From contig CALMGU010000009.1 of the NCBI GenBank assembly GCA_937865685.1, positions 1 through 54,036 on the forward strand: 54,036 bases of DNA, read 5' to 3'. Shown piece by piece: positions 46,609-54,036 of the stretch; position 1 is the stretch's first letter; each line of letters starts with the position of its first letter. The DNA is from an uncultured Alphaproteobacteria bacterium. Its GTDB lineage: Bacteria > Pseudomonadota > Alphaproteobacteria > Micropepsales > Micropepsaceae. The translations under genes and the position numbers were made by a program. A model generated the notes under the pieces. The model was not told the origin of the DNA and searched no databases. It saw nothing but the letters and a program-made list of their open reading frames with translations.

Positions 46609-47040
46609 TTATTTCTTGGCTTTTGATGTGTTGAGCGTCACCGCGGCGCGGATCAGCGCCTTGAACGCCTTTTCGTTGATCTTTTCGCCTTCGCGAAAAT
46701 CGATGGCGCGCCTCGTGTTGCCTTCCAGGCTGGAATTGAAAAGCCCGGCCGGATCCTTCAGCGCCGCGCCCTTGGCGAAGGTGAGCTTCACCACCGCCTT
46801 GTACGTTTCGCCGGTGCAGATCATGCCGTCATGTTCCCACACCGGCACACCGCGCCATTTCCAAGTCTCGACCACGTCAGGATCAGCCTCCTTGATCAAG
46901 CCGCGCAGCCGGGCCAGCATCTCGCCCCGCCAATCGCCCAGCGATTTGATCCGCGCATCGATCTCGGCGGAGGCGGATTTTCCCGCCGACGGCGCGGCAC
47001 TTTTCTTTTTCGCGGGCGCGGATTTCTTCTTCACGGTCAT
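46609..47040 (-). CDS. DUF1801 (YdhG-like) domain protein
   Basis: A 143-residue protein with a Lys/Ala/Ser-rich N-terminal tail (KKKSAPAKKKSAAPSAGKSA) and a DUF1801 domain: MLARLRGLIKEADPDVVETW, KWRGVPVWEHDGMICTG, AVVKLTFAKGAALKDP, EGNTRRAIDFREGEKINE. DUF1801 proteins are small and of unknown biochemical role, often next to ArsR regulators and SRPBCC proteins, as here. The basic tail could bind nucleic acid. Its start overlaps the SRPBCC stop by 4 bp, so it is the third gene of that operon. Confidence 0.85.
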   Translation of the reverse strand: MTVKKKSAPAKKKSAAPSAGKSASAEIDARIKSLGDWRGEMLARLRGLIKEADPDVVETWKWRGVPVWEHDGMICTGETYKAVVKLTFAKGAALKDPAGLFNSSLEGNTRRAIDFREGEKINEKAFKALIRAAVTLNTSKAKK

Positions 47041-47435
47041 GCCTGTTTCTCCAGAAGGTGGCCCAGCCTATCGAGGAAGTTATTCCAGCCAATCCTGGCG
47101 CCGCCATAGGCTTGTGCCATGCCCGGCTTGAAGCCGGTCTGTTCCAGCTTCAGATGCGTGCCGGTGCGCGTGGGCGACAGGGTGAAGGTCACCACACTGT
47201 CCAGCCCCATGGCGGCCCAGCTGTAGGACAGCATGCGGTTCTCTTCGACCGTCAGCACCTGACAATCGACGCTGCCCCAATCGGCGGTGAAGCGGAAGCG
47301 ATGACCGGTCGTTGCCGCGAAATCATTCTGCATCAGCCAATCGGCGATCAGATGCGGCTGGGTGAGCGCACGCCACAGCTTTTCGGGTGCAACGGGAAGC
47401 TCGCGCTCCACGATCACGCTTTTGGTCTCGCTCAT
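47037..47435 (-). CDS. SRPBCC (AHSA1/START-like) domain protein
   Basis: A 132-residue protein of the AHSA1-type SRPBCC fold, a deep hydrophobic-pocket domain. It has VERELPVAPEKLWRALTQP, then LIADWLMQNDF, the central strands and the C-terminal long helix GGARIGWNNFLDRLGHLLEK. Members next to ArsR genes are thought to bind a small ligand or act in stress responses; the ligand is unknown. ATG 47435 overlaps the ArsR stop by 4 bp (ATGA), so the two are translationally coupled. Confidence 0.9.
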   Translation of the reverse strand: MSETKSVIVERELPVAPEKLWRALTQPHLIADWLMQNDFAATTGHRFRFTADWGSVDCQVLTVEENRMLSYSWAAMGLDSVVTFTLSPTRTGTHLKLEQTGFKPGMAQAYGGARIGWNNFLDRLGHLLEKQA

Positions 47436-47755
47436 TGGTCCATCCTTTTCAGCAAATCTTCCAACTGGTCGAAGCGGCTCTGCCAGAAGCCGGTCATCCG
47501 GCTGGTCCAATCGATCAAGGGTGCCAGGGCGCCGAGCTGGGCGCTGTAATGGATCTGGCGGCCATCCTGCCGGTCGCGCACCAGCTTGGCCTGTTTCAGG
47601 ATTCCCAGATGCTTGGAAACGGCGGGCTGGGAGACGCCAGACCGGGCCGTGAGCGCGCCCACCGTCTGTTCGCCGTCGCGGCACAGCCGCTCGAAAATCG
47701 CCCGCCTTGTGGGATCGGCGAGAGTCTTAAAGAGCGTGTCGTGAACGGCCGGCAT
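47432..47755 (-). CDS. ArsR-family HTH transcriptional regulator
   Basis: A 107-residue winged-helix regulator. FKTLADPTRRAIFERLCRDG, a recognition helix in GVSQPAVSKHLGILKQAKLV and the wing DRQDGRQIHYSAQ are clear. The Cys metal site of ArsR/SmtB is absent, as in the subgroup paired with SRPBCC proteins, so it probably senses something other than arsenic. ATG 47755 has GGA about 8 bases upstream; a TTG at 47773 is in frame. An inverted repeat just upstream (47761-47784) is a good candidate for autoregulation. Confidence 0.92.
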   Translation of the reverse strand: MPAVHDTLFKTLADPTRRAIFERLCRDGEQTVGALTARSGVSQPAVSKHLGILKQAKLVRDRQDGRQIHYSAQLGALAPLIDWTSRMTGFWQSRFDQLEDLLKRMDQ

Positions 47756-47760
47756 CTGCA

Positions 47761-47784
47761 ATCCATAACCCAACAGCTATGGAT
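47761..47784. promoter_or_regulatory. Inverted repeat upstream of the ArsR-type gene
   Basis: ATCCATA (47761-47767) and TATGGAT (47778-47784) are perfect 7-bp arms 10 bp apart, immediately before the regulator start. A direct repeat ATAACC also occurs at 47765 and 47791. The position overlaps where the ribosome binding site and promoter should be, fitting a self-repression operator. Confidence 0.5.
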
Positions 47785-47813
47785 TTATGTATAACCAGCA
47801 GGATATATGTCGG

Positions 47814-48245
47814 TCAAGCCTCGGCGCGCCGGTGCAAGGTCGCAAGACGATATTGCTTGCGCGGCCCCGTCACTTGCCAGGATACGGTGAAGCGGTTTTC
47901 GTCCAGAACCCGGTATCGCCCGCGATAGCGGTCATCGCCGCAGGCATGCAGGATATCGGCCATGCCCGATGCCAGATCGAGCGCGTGAAACAGGCTGCCA
48001 TCCGCATGGCGCACGGTTCCGGAGGAGGAACCATTCGCGATCAGGTGATAACGGCGGGTGACCGGACCTCTGTAAGCGCCGAAGTTGAGATCGCCCCTCT
48101 CGTCATGGATCAGCCCATCGGCCGATGGCGTGAAGACCGACCATCCGGTCAAGCGGCCCATCAGTTCCGCCCGCGCGTCGCTGATCCGCCGCGCGATGCG
48201 CCACCGCCCGTTCAGGAAGGCCTGCAAATCCCGGACGGGATACAC
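47814..48245 (-). CDS. DUF6314 family protein
   Basis: A 143-residue protein of the DUF6314 type. FLNGRWRIARRISD at the N-terminus, GRLTGWSVF, GLIHDERGDLNFGAYRG, RRYHLIANG, DGSLFHALDL, HACGDDRYRGRYRV and SWQVTGPRKQYRLATLHRR are the conserved blocks of a small beta-barrel. Function is unknown. GTG 48245 is the best start; it is 20 bp after the bioY stop on the same strand, so co-transcription with bioY is likely. The frame continues upstream into bioY without conserved sequence. Confidence 0.8.
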   Translation of the reverse strand: MYPVRDLQAFLNGRWRIARRISDARAELMGRLTGWSVFTPSADGLIHDERGDLNFGAYRGPVTRRYHLIANGSSSGTVRHADGSLFHALDLASGMADILHACGDDRYRGRYRVLDENRFTVSWQVTGPRKQYRLATLHRRAEA

Positions 48246-48265
48246 GGAGCGATCGTGACGGCCCG

Positions 48266-48856
48266 TCAGTCCGCGCGCCGCCCGGCGGCCACTTTCCACA
48301 AGCCGGCGACAATGGCGGCGCCCAAAACGCTCTTGAGCAGGGCGGCCAATGCGAACGGCGCGATCCCGAACGCCAAAGCCTTGTTCCATCCCAGCAGCGC
48401 CGCCAGCCAAAGCGTGCCCGGCGCGAAAATCAGAACTTGTCCCAAGAGCATCACCGGCAGAGTGCGGAAAAGATCGCGGCCCCAGCCCCGTTCCGCCGCC
48501 CATCCGGCAAAAGCGCCGCCCAGCAGAAAGCCCAACAGATAACCGCCAGTCGGGCCGGCCAAATAAGCCGGTCCCGCTGCCACCCCGGCAAAAACCGGCA
48601 AACCAGCAACGCCTTCCGCCAGATAGGCCAAAATGGTCAGCGCGCCCAGGCGACTTCCAAACGCGACACCGATCAACAGCGCCACCATGCTCTGCATGGT
48701 GATGGGCACCGGCCAGAAGGGAACCTGAATCTTCGCCGCAACCGCCAGCACGGCGCTGCCGCTGATCACCAGAAGCGTGTTCTTGAGAAGCCGCGTCCCC
48801 GGGAAAAGAGCGTCACCGAGAAGAGGGCGGGAAATCGTGGCGAGCGAACCGGACAT
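48266..48856 (-). CDS. bioY: BioY biotin transporter, ECF S component
   Basis: A 196-residue protein with about six membrane helices and the BioY signatures IQVPFWPVPITMQSMVALL (N-terminal) and GPTGGYLLGFLLGGAFAGW. It binds biotin and either works with an ECF module or alone. No bioM/bioN genes are nearby. ATG 48856 (MSGSLATISRPLLG) is chosen from the usual family start; the frame continues to 48985. No BioR-type box was seen upstream. Biotin is needed for carboxylases, but no biotin synthesis gene occurs here. Confidence 0.92.
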   Translation of the reverse strand: MSGSLATISRPLLGDALFPGTRLLKNTLLVISGSAVLAVAAKIQVPFWPVPITMQSMVALLIGVAFGSRLGALTILAYLAEGVAGLPVFAGVAAGPAYLAGPTGGYLLGFLLGGAFAGWAAERGWGRDLFRTLPVMLLGQVLIFAPGTLWLAALLGWNKALAFGIAPFALAALLKSVLGAAIVAGLWKVAAGRRAD

Positions 48857-48974
48857 GAGACACCTGTGCAGAACCGAGGCTGAAATCCGATATCTCAGCC
48901 GCTTCCGCAAGGCAATCTGGGCCGTCAGGACGCCCTGAGTTTCGCCAGGACATCCGGGAAGCACGGACATCGCA

Positions 48975-49822
48975 TTATTTTCCACGCTCTCCTGCCGGTA
49001 TCGGCGGATTGAGCCCGATCCCGTGCGACATTGCCCATTGCACGACCATAGGCGACAGATCTGCTTGATGCGGGTAATGACCCAGTCCCTTCATCGGCAC
49101 GAACATAGCGCGTTGTCCCAGCCGGTTGGCCAATTCGCGGCCCATGGCAAACGGAATCTGCGGATCGTCTTCACTGTGAAAAATAAGGACAGGAACCTTG
49201 ATGCGCTCGACAAGCGCCAGTGTGTCGAAGGGATCGCGAGACAACAGCCGAACGGGAACATAGGAGAATTGCCGGGCACCGATTTCCGCGATGGATGTAT
49301 ATGGCGATTCCAGAACCAGCCCCGCTGCGAGCCCTTCACTGGCCATTCGCGCCGCGACTCCACTGCCCAGACTGTGCCCCCAAACGATAATTAGGCCCGC
49401 ACGATGCGCCACAGCCGCAATGGTCGCGCGAGCGTCCGACATCAGGCCTGCTTCTGAAGGGCTTCCGGGATTTCCGGAATATCCCCGGTAAGATGCCAGG
49501 ACCGCACCCCATCCGCGCCGATGAAGCGTGTTGCCGAGCGTAATGAAGTCGGCCCGGCTGGACGCATTGCCATGAAAAAAGATGACGGTCGGCATCTCTG
49601 CGGATGAAGGCGGTATCCACCAATTCTTGAGAATTCCCAATCCGGGGACAGAAACGGCCAGCGTTTCATATCCCGATCCGGGCGGCGATCCCTCCAGCAC
49701 GATGGTGTCGGGCTGAAATACCAAGCGCCGCTGTTCGACGAAGAGAAGCCGCAAAGTCCCAGATAGGCCGCCGCAGCGGCACAAACCAATCCCAGAAAGT
49801 GCGTTTTTATGTCCCGCCCCAT
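48975..49822 (-). pseudogene. Alpha/beta hydrolase with an N-terminal membrane anchor, frameshifted
   Basis: The main frame has the hydrolase core: TVIFFHGNASSRADFI (oxyanion region), VLASYRGYSGNPGSPSE, nucleophile VWGHSLGSGVAA, catalytic Asp in FHSEDDPQIPF and His in KGLGHYPHQADL. It resembles ABHD12/17-like serine hydrolases. In this frame the N-terminus is not hydrophobic. A different frame from ATG 49822 reads MGRDIKTHFLGLVCAAAAAY, a good membrane anchor, and would join the main frame at about 49748 (LLFVEQRRLVFQPD) if one C were restored in GGC-TTC. A single-base deletion or sequencing error is therefore likely. The main frame alone has an ATG at 49826. Confidence 0.75.
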
Positions 49823-50018
49823 CCATCGAACGTCAGAATGTGGTTGATGATAGCCGCATCCTTTTCCTTGCCAAGCCAGTCGAACCCACGCGTTCAGCGT
49901 GGCGCGCATCCGCCATGTCCTCACCAGCAACCCTTTGAACTTGCAATTAAATTAGCGCCCTTTCGCGCACGGCGTTAAATCGCTAGAAGCACCTGAAAAT
50001 CATATCGGTAAGAACCCC

Positions 50019-51323
50019 ATGATCCCCCGCTATGCCCGCGAACAGATGGTGTCCATCTGGTCGCCCGAGACCAAGTTCCGCATCTGGTTCGAGATCGAGG
50101 CCCATGCCACTGACGCGCTGGCCGAGCTGGGCGTGGTGCCGAAATCGGCCGCCGCCAAGGTCTGGGAGAACGGCAAGGACGCCAAATTCGACGTGGCGCG
50201 GATCGACGAGATCGAACGAGAGGTCAAGCATGACGTGATCGCCTTCCTCACCCATCTGTCCGAAATCGTGGGACCGGAAGCCCGCTTCGTGCATCAGGGC
50301 ATGACGTCATCGGATGTGCTGGACACGTGTCTGAATGTGCAACTGATGCGCGCTGCCGATCTTCTGATCGCCGATGTCGATGCGCTGCTGGCGGCGCTGA
50401 AAAAGCGCGCTTTCGAATACAAAATGACGCCCACCATCGGGCGCAGCCATGGCATCCATGCCGAGCCCACCACCTTCGGCGTCAAGCTGGCCACCTATTT
50501 CGCGGAATTCACCCGCGCCCGCGCGCGACTGGTGACGGCGCGGGCGGAAATCGCCACCTGCGCCATTTCCGGCGCGGTCGGCACCTTCGCCAATATCGAT
50601 CCCAAGGTGGAAGAACATGTGGCCCAGAAAATGGGCCTTTCCGTCGAGCCGGTTTCGACCCAGGTGATCCCCCGCGACCGCCATGCCGCCTATTTCGCGG
50701 CGCTGGGCGTGGTGGCTTCGTCCCTGGAACGGCTGGCGATCGAGATCCGCCATTTGCAGCGCACCGAAGTGCTGGAAGCGGAGGAATATTTCTCGCCCGG
50801 CCAGAAGGGCTCCAGCGCCATGCCGCACAAGCGCAACCCGGTCTTGACGGAAAACGTCACGGGCCTGGCCCGCATGGTCCGCGCCTATGTCATCCCCGCG
50901 ATGGAGAATGTGGCGCTGTGGCATGAGCGGGACATCTCCCACTCCTCGGTCGAGCGTTACATCGGCCCCGACGCCACCATCACCTTGGATTTCGCCCTCG
51001 CCCGCATGACCGGGGTGGTGGAGAAGCTGGTGGTCTATCCCAATCGGATGCAGGAAAATCTCGACCGCACCCACGGCCTGGTCCACAGCCAGCGGGTGAT
51101 GCTGGCCCTGACCCAGGCGGGCGTGTCCCGCGAGGACAGCTACCGGATGGTGCAGCGGAACGCGATGCGGGCCTGGAACGGGGAAGGCAATCTTTTGGAC
51201 CTGCTCAAGGCCGATTCCGACGTGGCAAAGGCCCTGCCGGTGCCACAACTGGAAGCGATGTTCGACCTGGGCTACCACCTGAAGCAGGTCGATACGATTT
51301 TTGGCCGCGTTTTCGGTGACTAA
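50019..51323 (+). CDS. purB: Adenylosuccinate lyase
   Basis: It acts twice in purine synthesis, splitting SAICAR to AICAR and adenylosuccinate to AMP. It belongs to the fumarase/aspartase superfamily. The signature GSSAMPHKRNP (about residue 265) contains the mobile catalytic Ser; QGMTSSDVLDT and GRSHGIHAEPTTFG (catalytic His) are intact. The 434-residue length is normal. It is the first purine gene at this end; purC follows after 172 bp. The 196 bp upstream, toward the divergent hydrolase, contain AT-rich DNA (AATTAAATTAGCG, 49946-49958) that may hold the promoter. Confidence 0.97.
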   Translation: MIPRYAREQMVSIWSPETKFRIWFEIEAHATDALAELGVVPKSAAAKVWENGKDAKFDVARIDEIEREVKHDVIAFLTHLSEIVGPEARFVHQGMTSSDVLDTCLNVQLMRAADLLIADVDALLAALKKRAFEYKMTPTIGRSHGIHAEPTTFGVKLATYFAEFTRARARLVTARAEIATCAISGAVGTFANIDPKVEEHVAQKMGLSVEPVSTQVIPRDRHAAYFAALGVVASSLERLAIEIRHLQRTEVLEAEEYFSPGQKGSSAMPHKRNPVLTENVTGLARMVRAYVIPAMENVALWHERDISHSSVERYIGPDATITLDFALARMTGVVEKLVVYPNRMQENLDRTHGLVHSQRVMLALTQAGVSREDSYRMVQRNAMRAWNGEGNLLDLLKADSDVAKALPVPQLEAMFDLGYHLKQVDTIFGRVFGD

Positions 51324-51359
51324 CCCATTGGAATAGCGACAATTTACCGCCACCTGTGG

Positions 51360-51480
51360 ACGGGAACCCGCTATGCGGCCCTGCGGCCCCAGGAATCATT
51401 GCTCCGGGACCTCCGCGTCCCTAAATTCCCGTTACGCCTCATCTTCTGGCGTTGGTTAGTTAGACGCGCCTTTGGGCGCG
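51360..51480 (+). ncRNA. Possible structured leader between purB and purC
   Basis: ACGGGAA (51360-51366) and TTCCCGT (51426-51432) can close a 73-base element. Inside it are GGGAC-CTCCGC-GTCCC (51406-51421) and repeated GCGGCCC blocks. A second hairpin, CGCGCC-TTTG-GGCGCG (51465-51480), ends two bases before the purC Shine-Dalgarno AAGGA. I do not recognise a known riboswitch. It could be a cis-regulatory RNA for purC or a repeat. Confidence 0.3.
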
Positions 51481-51495
51481 GCAAGGACATTCCCC

Positions 51496-52260
51496 ATGAA
51501 ACGTCGGCGCGTCATTTACGAAGGCAAGGCCAAGATCCTTTATGAAGGAACCGAGCCGGGCACCGTCATCCAGTATTTCAAGGACGACACCACGGCCTTC
51601 GACGCCCAGAAAAAAGCGGTGATCGAGGGCAAGGGCGTCCTCAACAACCGCATCAGCGAATATCTGATGACCCAGCTGGCGGGCATCGGCGTGCCCACCC
51701 ATTTCGTGCGCCGCCTCAACATGCGCGAGCAGCTGATCAAGGAAGTCGAGATCATTCCCCTGGAAGTGGTGGTGCGCAATGTCGCCGCCGGCTCCATGTC
51801 CAAGCGGCTGGGGATCGAGGAAGGCACCGCCCTGCCCCGTTCCATCATCGAATATTACTACAAGAATGACGGCCTGCATGACCCCTGGGTGAGCGAAGAG
51901 CACATCACCGCGTTCGGCTGGGCTTCGCCGCAGGATCTGGACGACATCGTCAATCTCACCATCCGCATCAACGATTTCCTCTCCGGCCTCTTCCTGGGCG
52001 CGGGCATCAAGCTGGTCGATTTCAAATTGGAATTCGGCCGGTTGTGGGAAAACGATTACATGCGCATCGTCTTGGCCGACGAGATCAGCCCCGACAGCTG
52101 CCGTCTCTGGGACCTGCAGACCAACGAGAAGCTGGACAAGGACCGCTTCCGCCGCGATCTGGGCGGCGTGGTCGAAGCTTACAGCGAAGTCGCCAAGCGC
52201 CTGGGCATCATGCCGGAATCGGTGCAAGGCGAAAACAAAGGCCCGGTACTGGTGAAATAG
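51496..52260 (+). CDS. purC: SAICAR synthetase
   Basis: It joins CAIR and aspartate with ATP to make SAICAR, the substrate of Pur[16 protein letters not shown] at the N-terminus is the nucleotide-binding loop. [33 protein letters not shown] and [12 protein letters not shown] (metal/ATP region) follow, then [15 protein letters not shown]. 254 residues. ATG 51496 has AAGGA 8 bases upstream. Its stop is 5 bp before a small gene of unknown function that separates it from purS. Confidence 0.97.
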   Translation: MKRRRVIYEGKAKILYEGTEPGTVIQYFKDDTTAFDAQKKAVIEGKGVLNNRISEYLMTQLAGIGVPTHFVRRLNMREQLIKEVEIIPLEVVVRNVAAGSMSKRLGIEEGTALPRSIIEYYYKNDGLHDPWVSEEHITAFGWASPQDLDDIVNLTIRINDFLSGLFLGAGIKLVDFKLEFGRLWENDYMRIVLADEISPDSCRLWDLQTNEKLDKDRFRRDLGGVVEAYSEVAKRLGIMPESVQGENKGPVLVK

Positions 52261-52265
52261 ACTGC

Positions 52266-52547
52266 ATGTTTCGCATCACGCTCACATGCGATGGAGTGCC
52301 AATCGAAGCTGGCGCTGACGCGGCGCGTGACATTGAAAAAGAGTTTAGGAATTTCCGGTCTCCGCGTTATGTCAACGCCATGTGCCGATTTGAACTTGGC
52401 AGCCTTATATTGAGTTGTGACAACGACGGATGGGATGCGGAAGGTTTGAATCTGCAAGACGAGTTTTCGGATTGTCTTTGTGCTTATCTACGATCATTTG
52501 ACGGCGATTTACGGTTAGTTTCTTCAATTGAACTGGACAAGAACTGA
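52266..52547 (+). CDS. Unknown 93-residue protein inside the purine operon
   Basis: The frame begins MFRITLTCDGVPIEAGAD and includes CRFELGSLILSCDNDGWDAE, a Cys-containing mixed alpha/beta pattern with no signal peptide or membrane helix. I do not recognise it. It starts 5 bp after purC, and its TGA is directly followed by the purS ATG, so it is translated within the operon. Codon use is unlike its neighbours: AGG, CGA, ATA, TTA, CTA and TCA appear, and the DNA is visibly AT-richer, suggesting recent acquisition. It may be a small regulator or an inserted accessory gene of immunity-protein size; neither can be shown. Confidence 0.7.
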   Translation: MFRITLTCDGVPIEAGADAARDIEKEFRNFRSPRYVNAMCRFELGSLILSCDNDGWDAEGLNLQDEFSDCLCAYLRSFDGDLRLVSSIELDKN

Positions 52548-52787
52548 ATGAAAGCCCGTGTTTTTGTGACATTGAAGAATGGCGTGCTGGACCCTCAGGG
52601 CAAGGCCATCGGCCATGCGCTCAACGGTCTGGGCTTTGGCTCTGTCGGCGAAGTGCGCCAGGGCAAGGTGATCGATCTCGACCTTTCCGAGACCGATGCG
52701 ACCAAGGCTAAGGCTTCGCTGAAAGACATGTGTGAAAAGCTTCTGGCCAACACCGTGATCGAGAAATACGAAATCGAGATCCGATAG
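52548..52787 (+). CDS. purS: FGAM synthase PurS subunit
   Basis: A 79-residue PurS protein. It starts MKARVFVTLKNGVLDPQGKA and contains LNGLGFGSVGEVRQGKVIDL and the C-terminal LLANTVIEKYEIEI. PurS bridges PurQ (glutaminase) and PurL in the three-part FGAM synthase, letting ammonia pass. The ATG directly follows the stop of the unknown gene. A DUF2059 gene lies between it and purQ, which is unusual because purS-purQ are normally adjacent. Confidence 0.97.
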   Translation: MKARVFVTLKNGVLDPQGKAIGHALNGLGFGSVGEVRQGKVIDLDLSETDATKAKASLKDMCEKLLANTVIEKYEIEIR

Positions 52788-52795
52788 GCGTTTCC

Positions 52796-53344
52796 ATGCT
52801 CAGGGCCGCGCGGCTCCTCATCGTTCCGGCCTTTCTGCTCGCGGTCACAACGCCGTCTTTCGCGCAGATGACCACCGAACAGCTTCTGGCCCAGCCGCCG
52901 GAAAAGCTGGCCGCGCTGAAGAACGATCCGCATGTCGCCAAGGCGATGAAGTTTCTGCAGGTCTCCGATTCTCGCGCCGATGTATTGAAGAAAGCCGACA
53001 GCGTGCTGGACGTTGTGGTGATGTCCGAGCAGCGCGAGCATCCCGGACAAAATGCCCTGTTCTGGAATGCCTTCCGCGACCGGGTGCGGGGTCAGGTTCA
53101 GGAAGAAATCGACGGCTTCATGCTGCTGTCCGCCCAGCTTTATGCCGAGCGTTTCACCGACGCCGAGCTGGATCAGCTGATCAGCTTTTATTCCAGCGGC
53201 ATCGGCGCCAAATACTTCAAGGAGCGTGCCGCGCTCGACCGTCAGGAGATCGATCTGGCGTCGGAATGGAGCGATCAGGTAGCGCCCAAGGTGCTGGAAA
53301 AAGTGCGTGCGAACATGAATGCTGGCAAAGGCCAGAAAAGGTAG
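52796..53344 (+). CDS. Exported DUF2059 domain protein
   Basis: A 182-residue protein with a Sec signal peptide (LLIVPAFLLAVTTPSFA, cleavage after about residue 23) and a helical DUF2059 domain in the C-terminal half (AQLYAERFTDAELDQLISFY, then SSGIGAKYFKERAALDRQEI). It should be periplasmic. The domain's function is unknown; a stress or envelope role is only a guess. It is placed between purS and purQ with 8-bp gaps on both sides, so it is part of the transcript although unrelated to purine synthesis. Confidence 0.88.
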   Translation: MLRAARLLIVPAFLLAVTTPSFAQMTTEQLLAQPPEKLAALKNDPHVAKAMKFLQVSDSRADVLKKADSVLDVVVMSEQREHPGQNALFWNAFRDRVRGQVQEEIDGFMLLSAQLYAERFTDAELDQLISFYSSGIGAKYFKERAALDRQEIDLASEWSDQVAPKVLEKVRANMNAGKGQKR

Positions 53345-53352
53345 AAGTCCTG

Positions 53353-53502
53353 ATGAAATCCGCCGTGATTGTCTTTCCCGCTTCCAACTGCGACCGCGAC
53401 GCGGCCACCGCCCTGGAAGAAATGACCGGCAAGAAAGCTGCCATGGTCTGGCACCAGGACAGCGCATTGCCGGATGTCGATCTGGTGGTGCTGCCGGGCG
53501 GT
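53353..53502 (+). pseudogene. purQ: FGAM synthase PurQ subunit, first 50 codons only
   Basis: The start is a clear PurQ: MKSAVIVFPASNCDRDAATA, then GKKAAMVWHQDSALPDVDLV and VLPGG. In PurQ the next residues should be FSYGDYLRCG, which leads to the catalytic Cys. Instead the frame continues without a stop into an NtrB-like sequence from 53503. The glutaminase Cys, His and Glu are all missing. It is preceded by purS and DUF2059 as part of the purine operon. The break is most likely a misjoin near the contig end, though a real rearrangement is possible. Confidence 0.85.
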
Positions 53503-54036
53503 GGGTTGCTCGGACGCCGTTTGCACGAAGTGTTTGGCGCAGCCTCGCCGCTGATCGCTTTGGCGCAAAGGGCGTTCGAACTCGACACGCGGGTCGCTGA
53601 AGCGGACGTGGCGCTGTCTGCCCGCGCCTCGCCGCTTGGGCGCATGGCCGTGGCAGCCGCCCCGGTGGGGGACAATGGCTATGTCGCACTGGTGCTGACG
53701 CCGATCCCGCGTACCCGCGCGCAAACACCCGCCGGACCGCACTCGGCGGCGCGCACGCTCGCACATGAAGTGCGCAACCCGCTCGCGGGCATTCGTGCCG
53801 CGGCGCAATTGATTGGCCGCGCTGGCGACACGGAAACGTCGGAGCTGGCGCAGCTTATCTGTGATGAAGTCGATCGCGTGAACCGTTTGACTGAGCGGAT
53901 CGATCCGCTCGGCGCGATGCACGCCTCGAAGCTCGAAGCCGTGAATGTACACGAAGCGCTGGGACGTGTGCGGCAATTACTGCGCTCAAGCGCGCCAAAG
54001 GTGAAGCTGCGCGAACGCTACGATCCGAGCCTGCCG
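53503..54036 (+). CDS. Internal fragment of an NtrB-like nitrogen-sensing histidine kinase, joined to purQ
   Basis: The 178 codons to the window end form no part of PurQ. The first part (LGRRLHEVFGAASPLIALAQ) resembles the end of the NtrB PAS domain. The phosphoacceptor block TLAHEVRNPLAGIRAAAQLI is the NtrB H-box, followed by LAQLICDEVDRVNRLTERID. The ATPase domain would lie beyond the edge. Codon use differs from the rest of the window: CGT for Arg appears at least five times in this short stretch, while CGC dominates elsewhere. NtrB phosphorylates NtrC under nitrogen limitation. The in-frame fusion to purQ makes no biological sense for either protein. Confidence 0.85.

Noticed and set aside
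48857..48974. Possible biotin-repressor (BioR) box upstream of bioY
   Set aside because: GATATC occurs, but nothing close to the TTATCTATAA-type operator is present.
1..54036. CRISPR array, tRNA or rRNA genes, insertion sequences
   Set aside because: I looked for regular spacer repeats, cloverleaf or rRNA motifs and transposase motifs and saw none. The repeats here are dispersed palindromic elements without a transposase gene.

Overview
This GC-rich window most resembles a chromosomal segment of an alphaproteobacterium. Support comes from the gltB-gltD pair, an imuA-imuB-dnaE2 mutagenesis cassette with a GAAC-N7-GAAC SOS box, COQ9, DUF6314, purS in the purine genes, and repeats of the kind common in that class. 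The order cannot be fixed from the sequence alone. No rRNA, tRNA, CRISPR array, transposase or phage gene was seen.

Layout. Bases 1 to about 444 look like a fragment of a different locus: a partial gene leaving leftward, a 20-bp palindrome, a promoter and a textbook SAM-I (S-box) riboswitch whose target gene is cut after a few codons. It abuts an RND efflux operon (355-7309, minus strand) whose last gene is truncated at the same point. Next come a DedA protein and a tightly overlapping plus-strand exopolysaccharide operon (8292-17656): initiating phosphoglycosyltransferase, WecG-type transferase, flippase, two GT2 enzymes, Wzy-like polymerase, GH10 glycosidase and a Wzz/BY-kinase fusion. Glutamate synthase (gltBD, minus) and the SOS-controlled imuA-imuB-dnaE2 cassette (plus) follow. 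A three-domain GH18/deacetylase/GT2 protein, a YkgJ protein and a DmeF-type metal exporter come next.

From 35 to 48 kb there are mostly housekeeping genes: rpsU, def, coq9, asd, purEK, a diguanylate cyclase, icd, a TrmJ-like methyltransferase, a CcmI-like protein, a CinA-type protein, map, radC, an ArsR-SRPBCC pair, a DUF6314 gene and bioY. The right part holds a frameshifted hydrolase and a purine operon, purB-purC-(unknown)-purS-DUF2059-purQ. purQ changes in frame into an NtrB-like histidine kinase at about 53503, so both window ends carry abrupt gene chimeras about half a kilobase from the edge.

Most interesting signals: (1) between purK and asd, a 24-residue leader peptide with nine Thr and three Lys in its first 14 codons, followed by mutually exclusive hairpins and a terminator, which looks like a ribosome-mediated attenuator for asd; (2) a diverged stub of the asd 5' end between this attenuator and asd; (3) an intergenic hairpin family whose stems change in a compensatory way between copies; (4) a palindromic repeat inserted in frame in the ccmI-like gene; (5) the S-box riboswitch and the chimeric ends.
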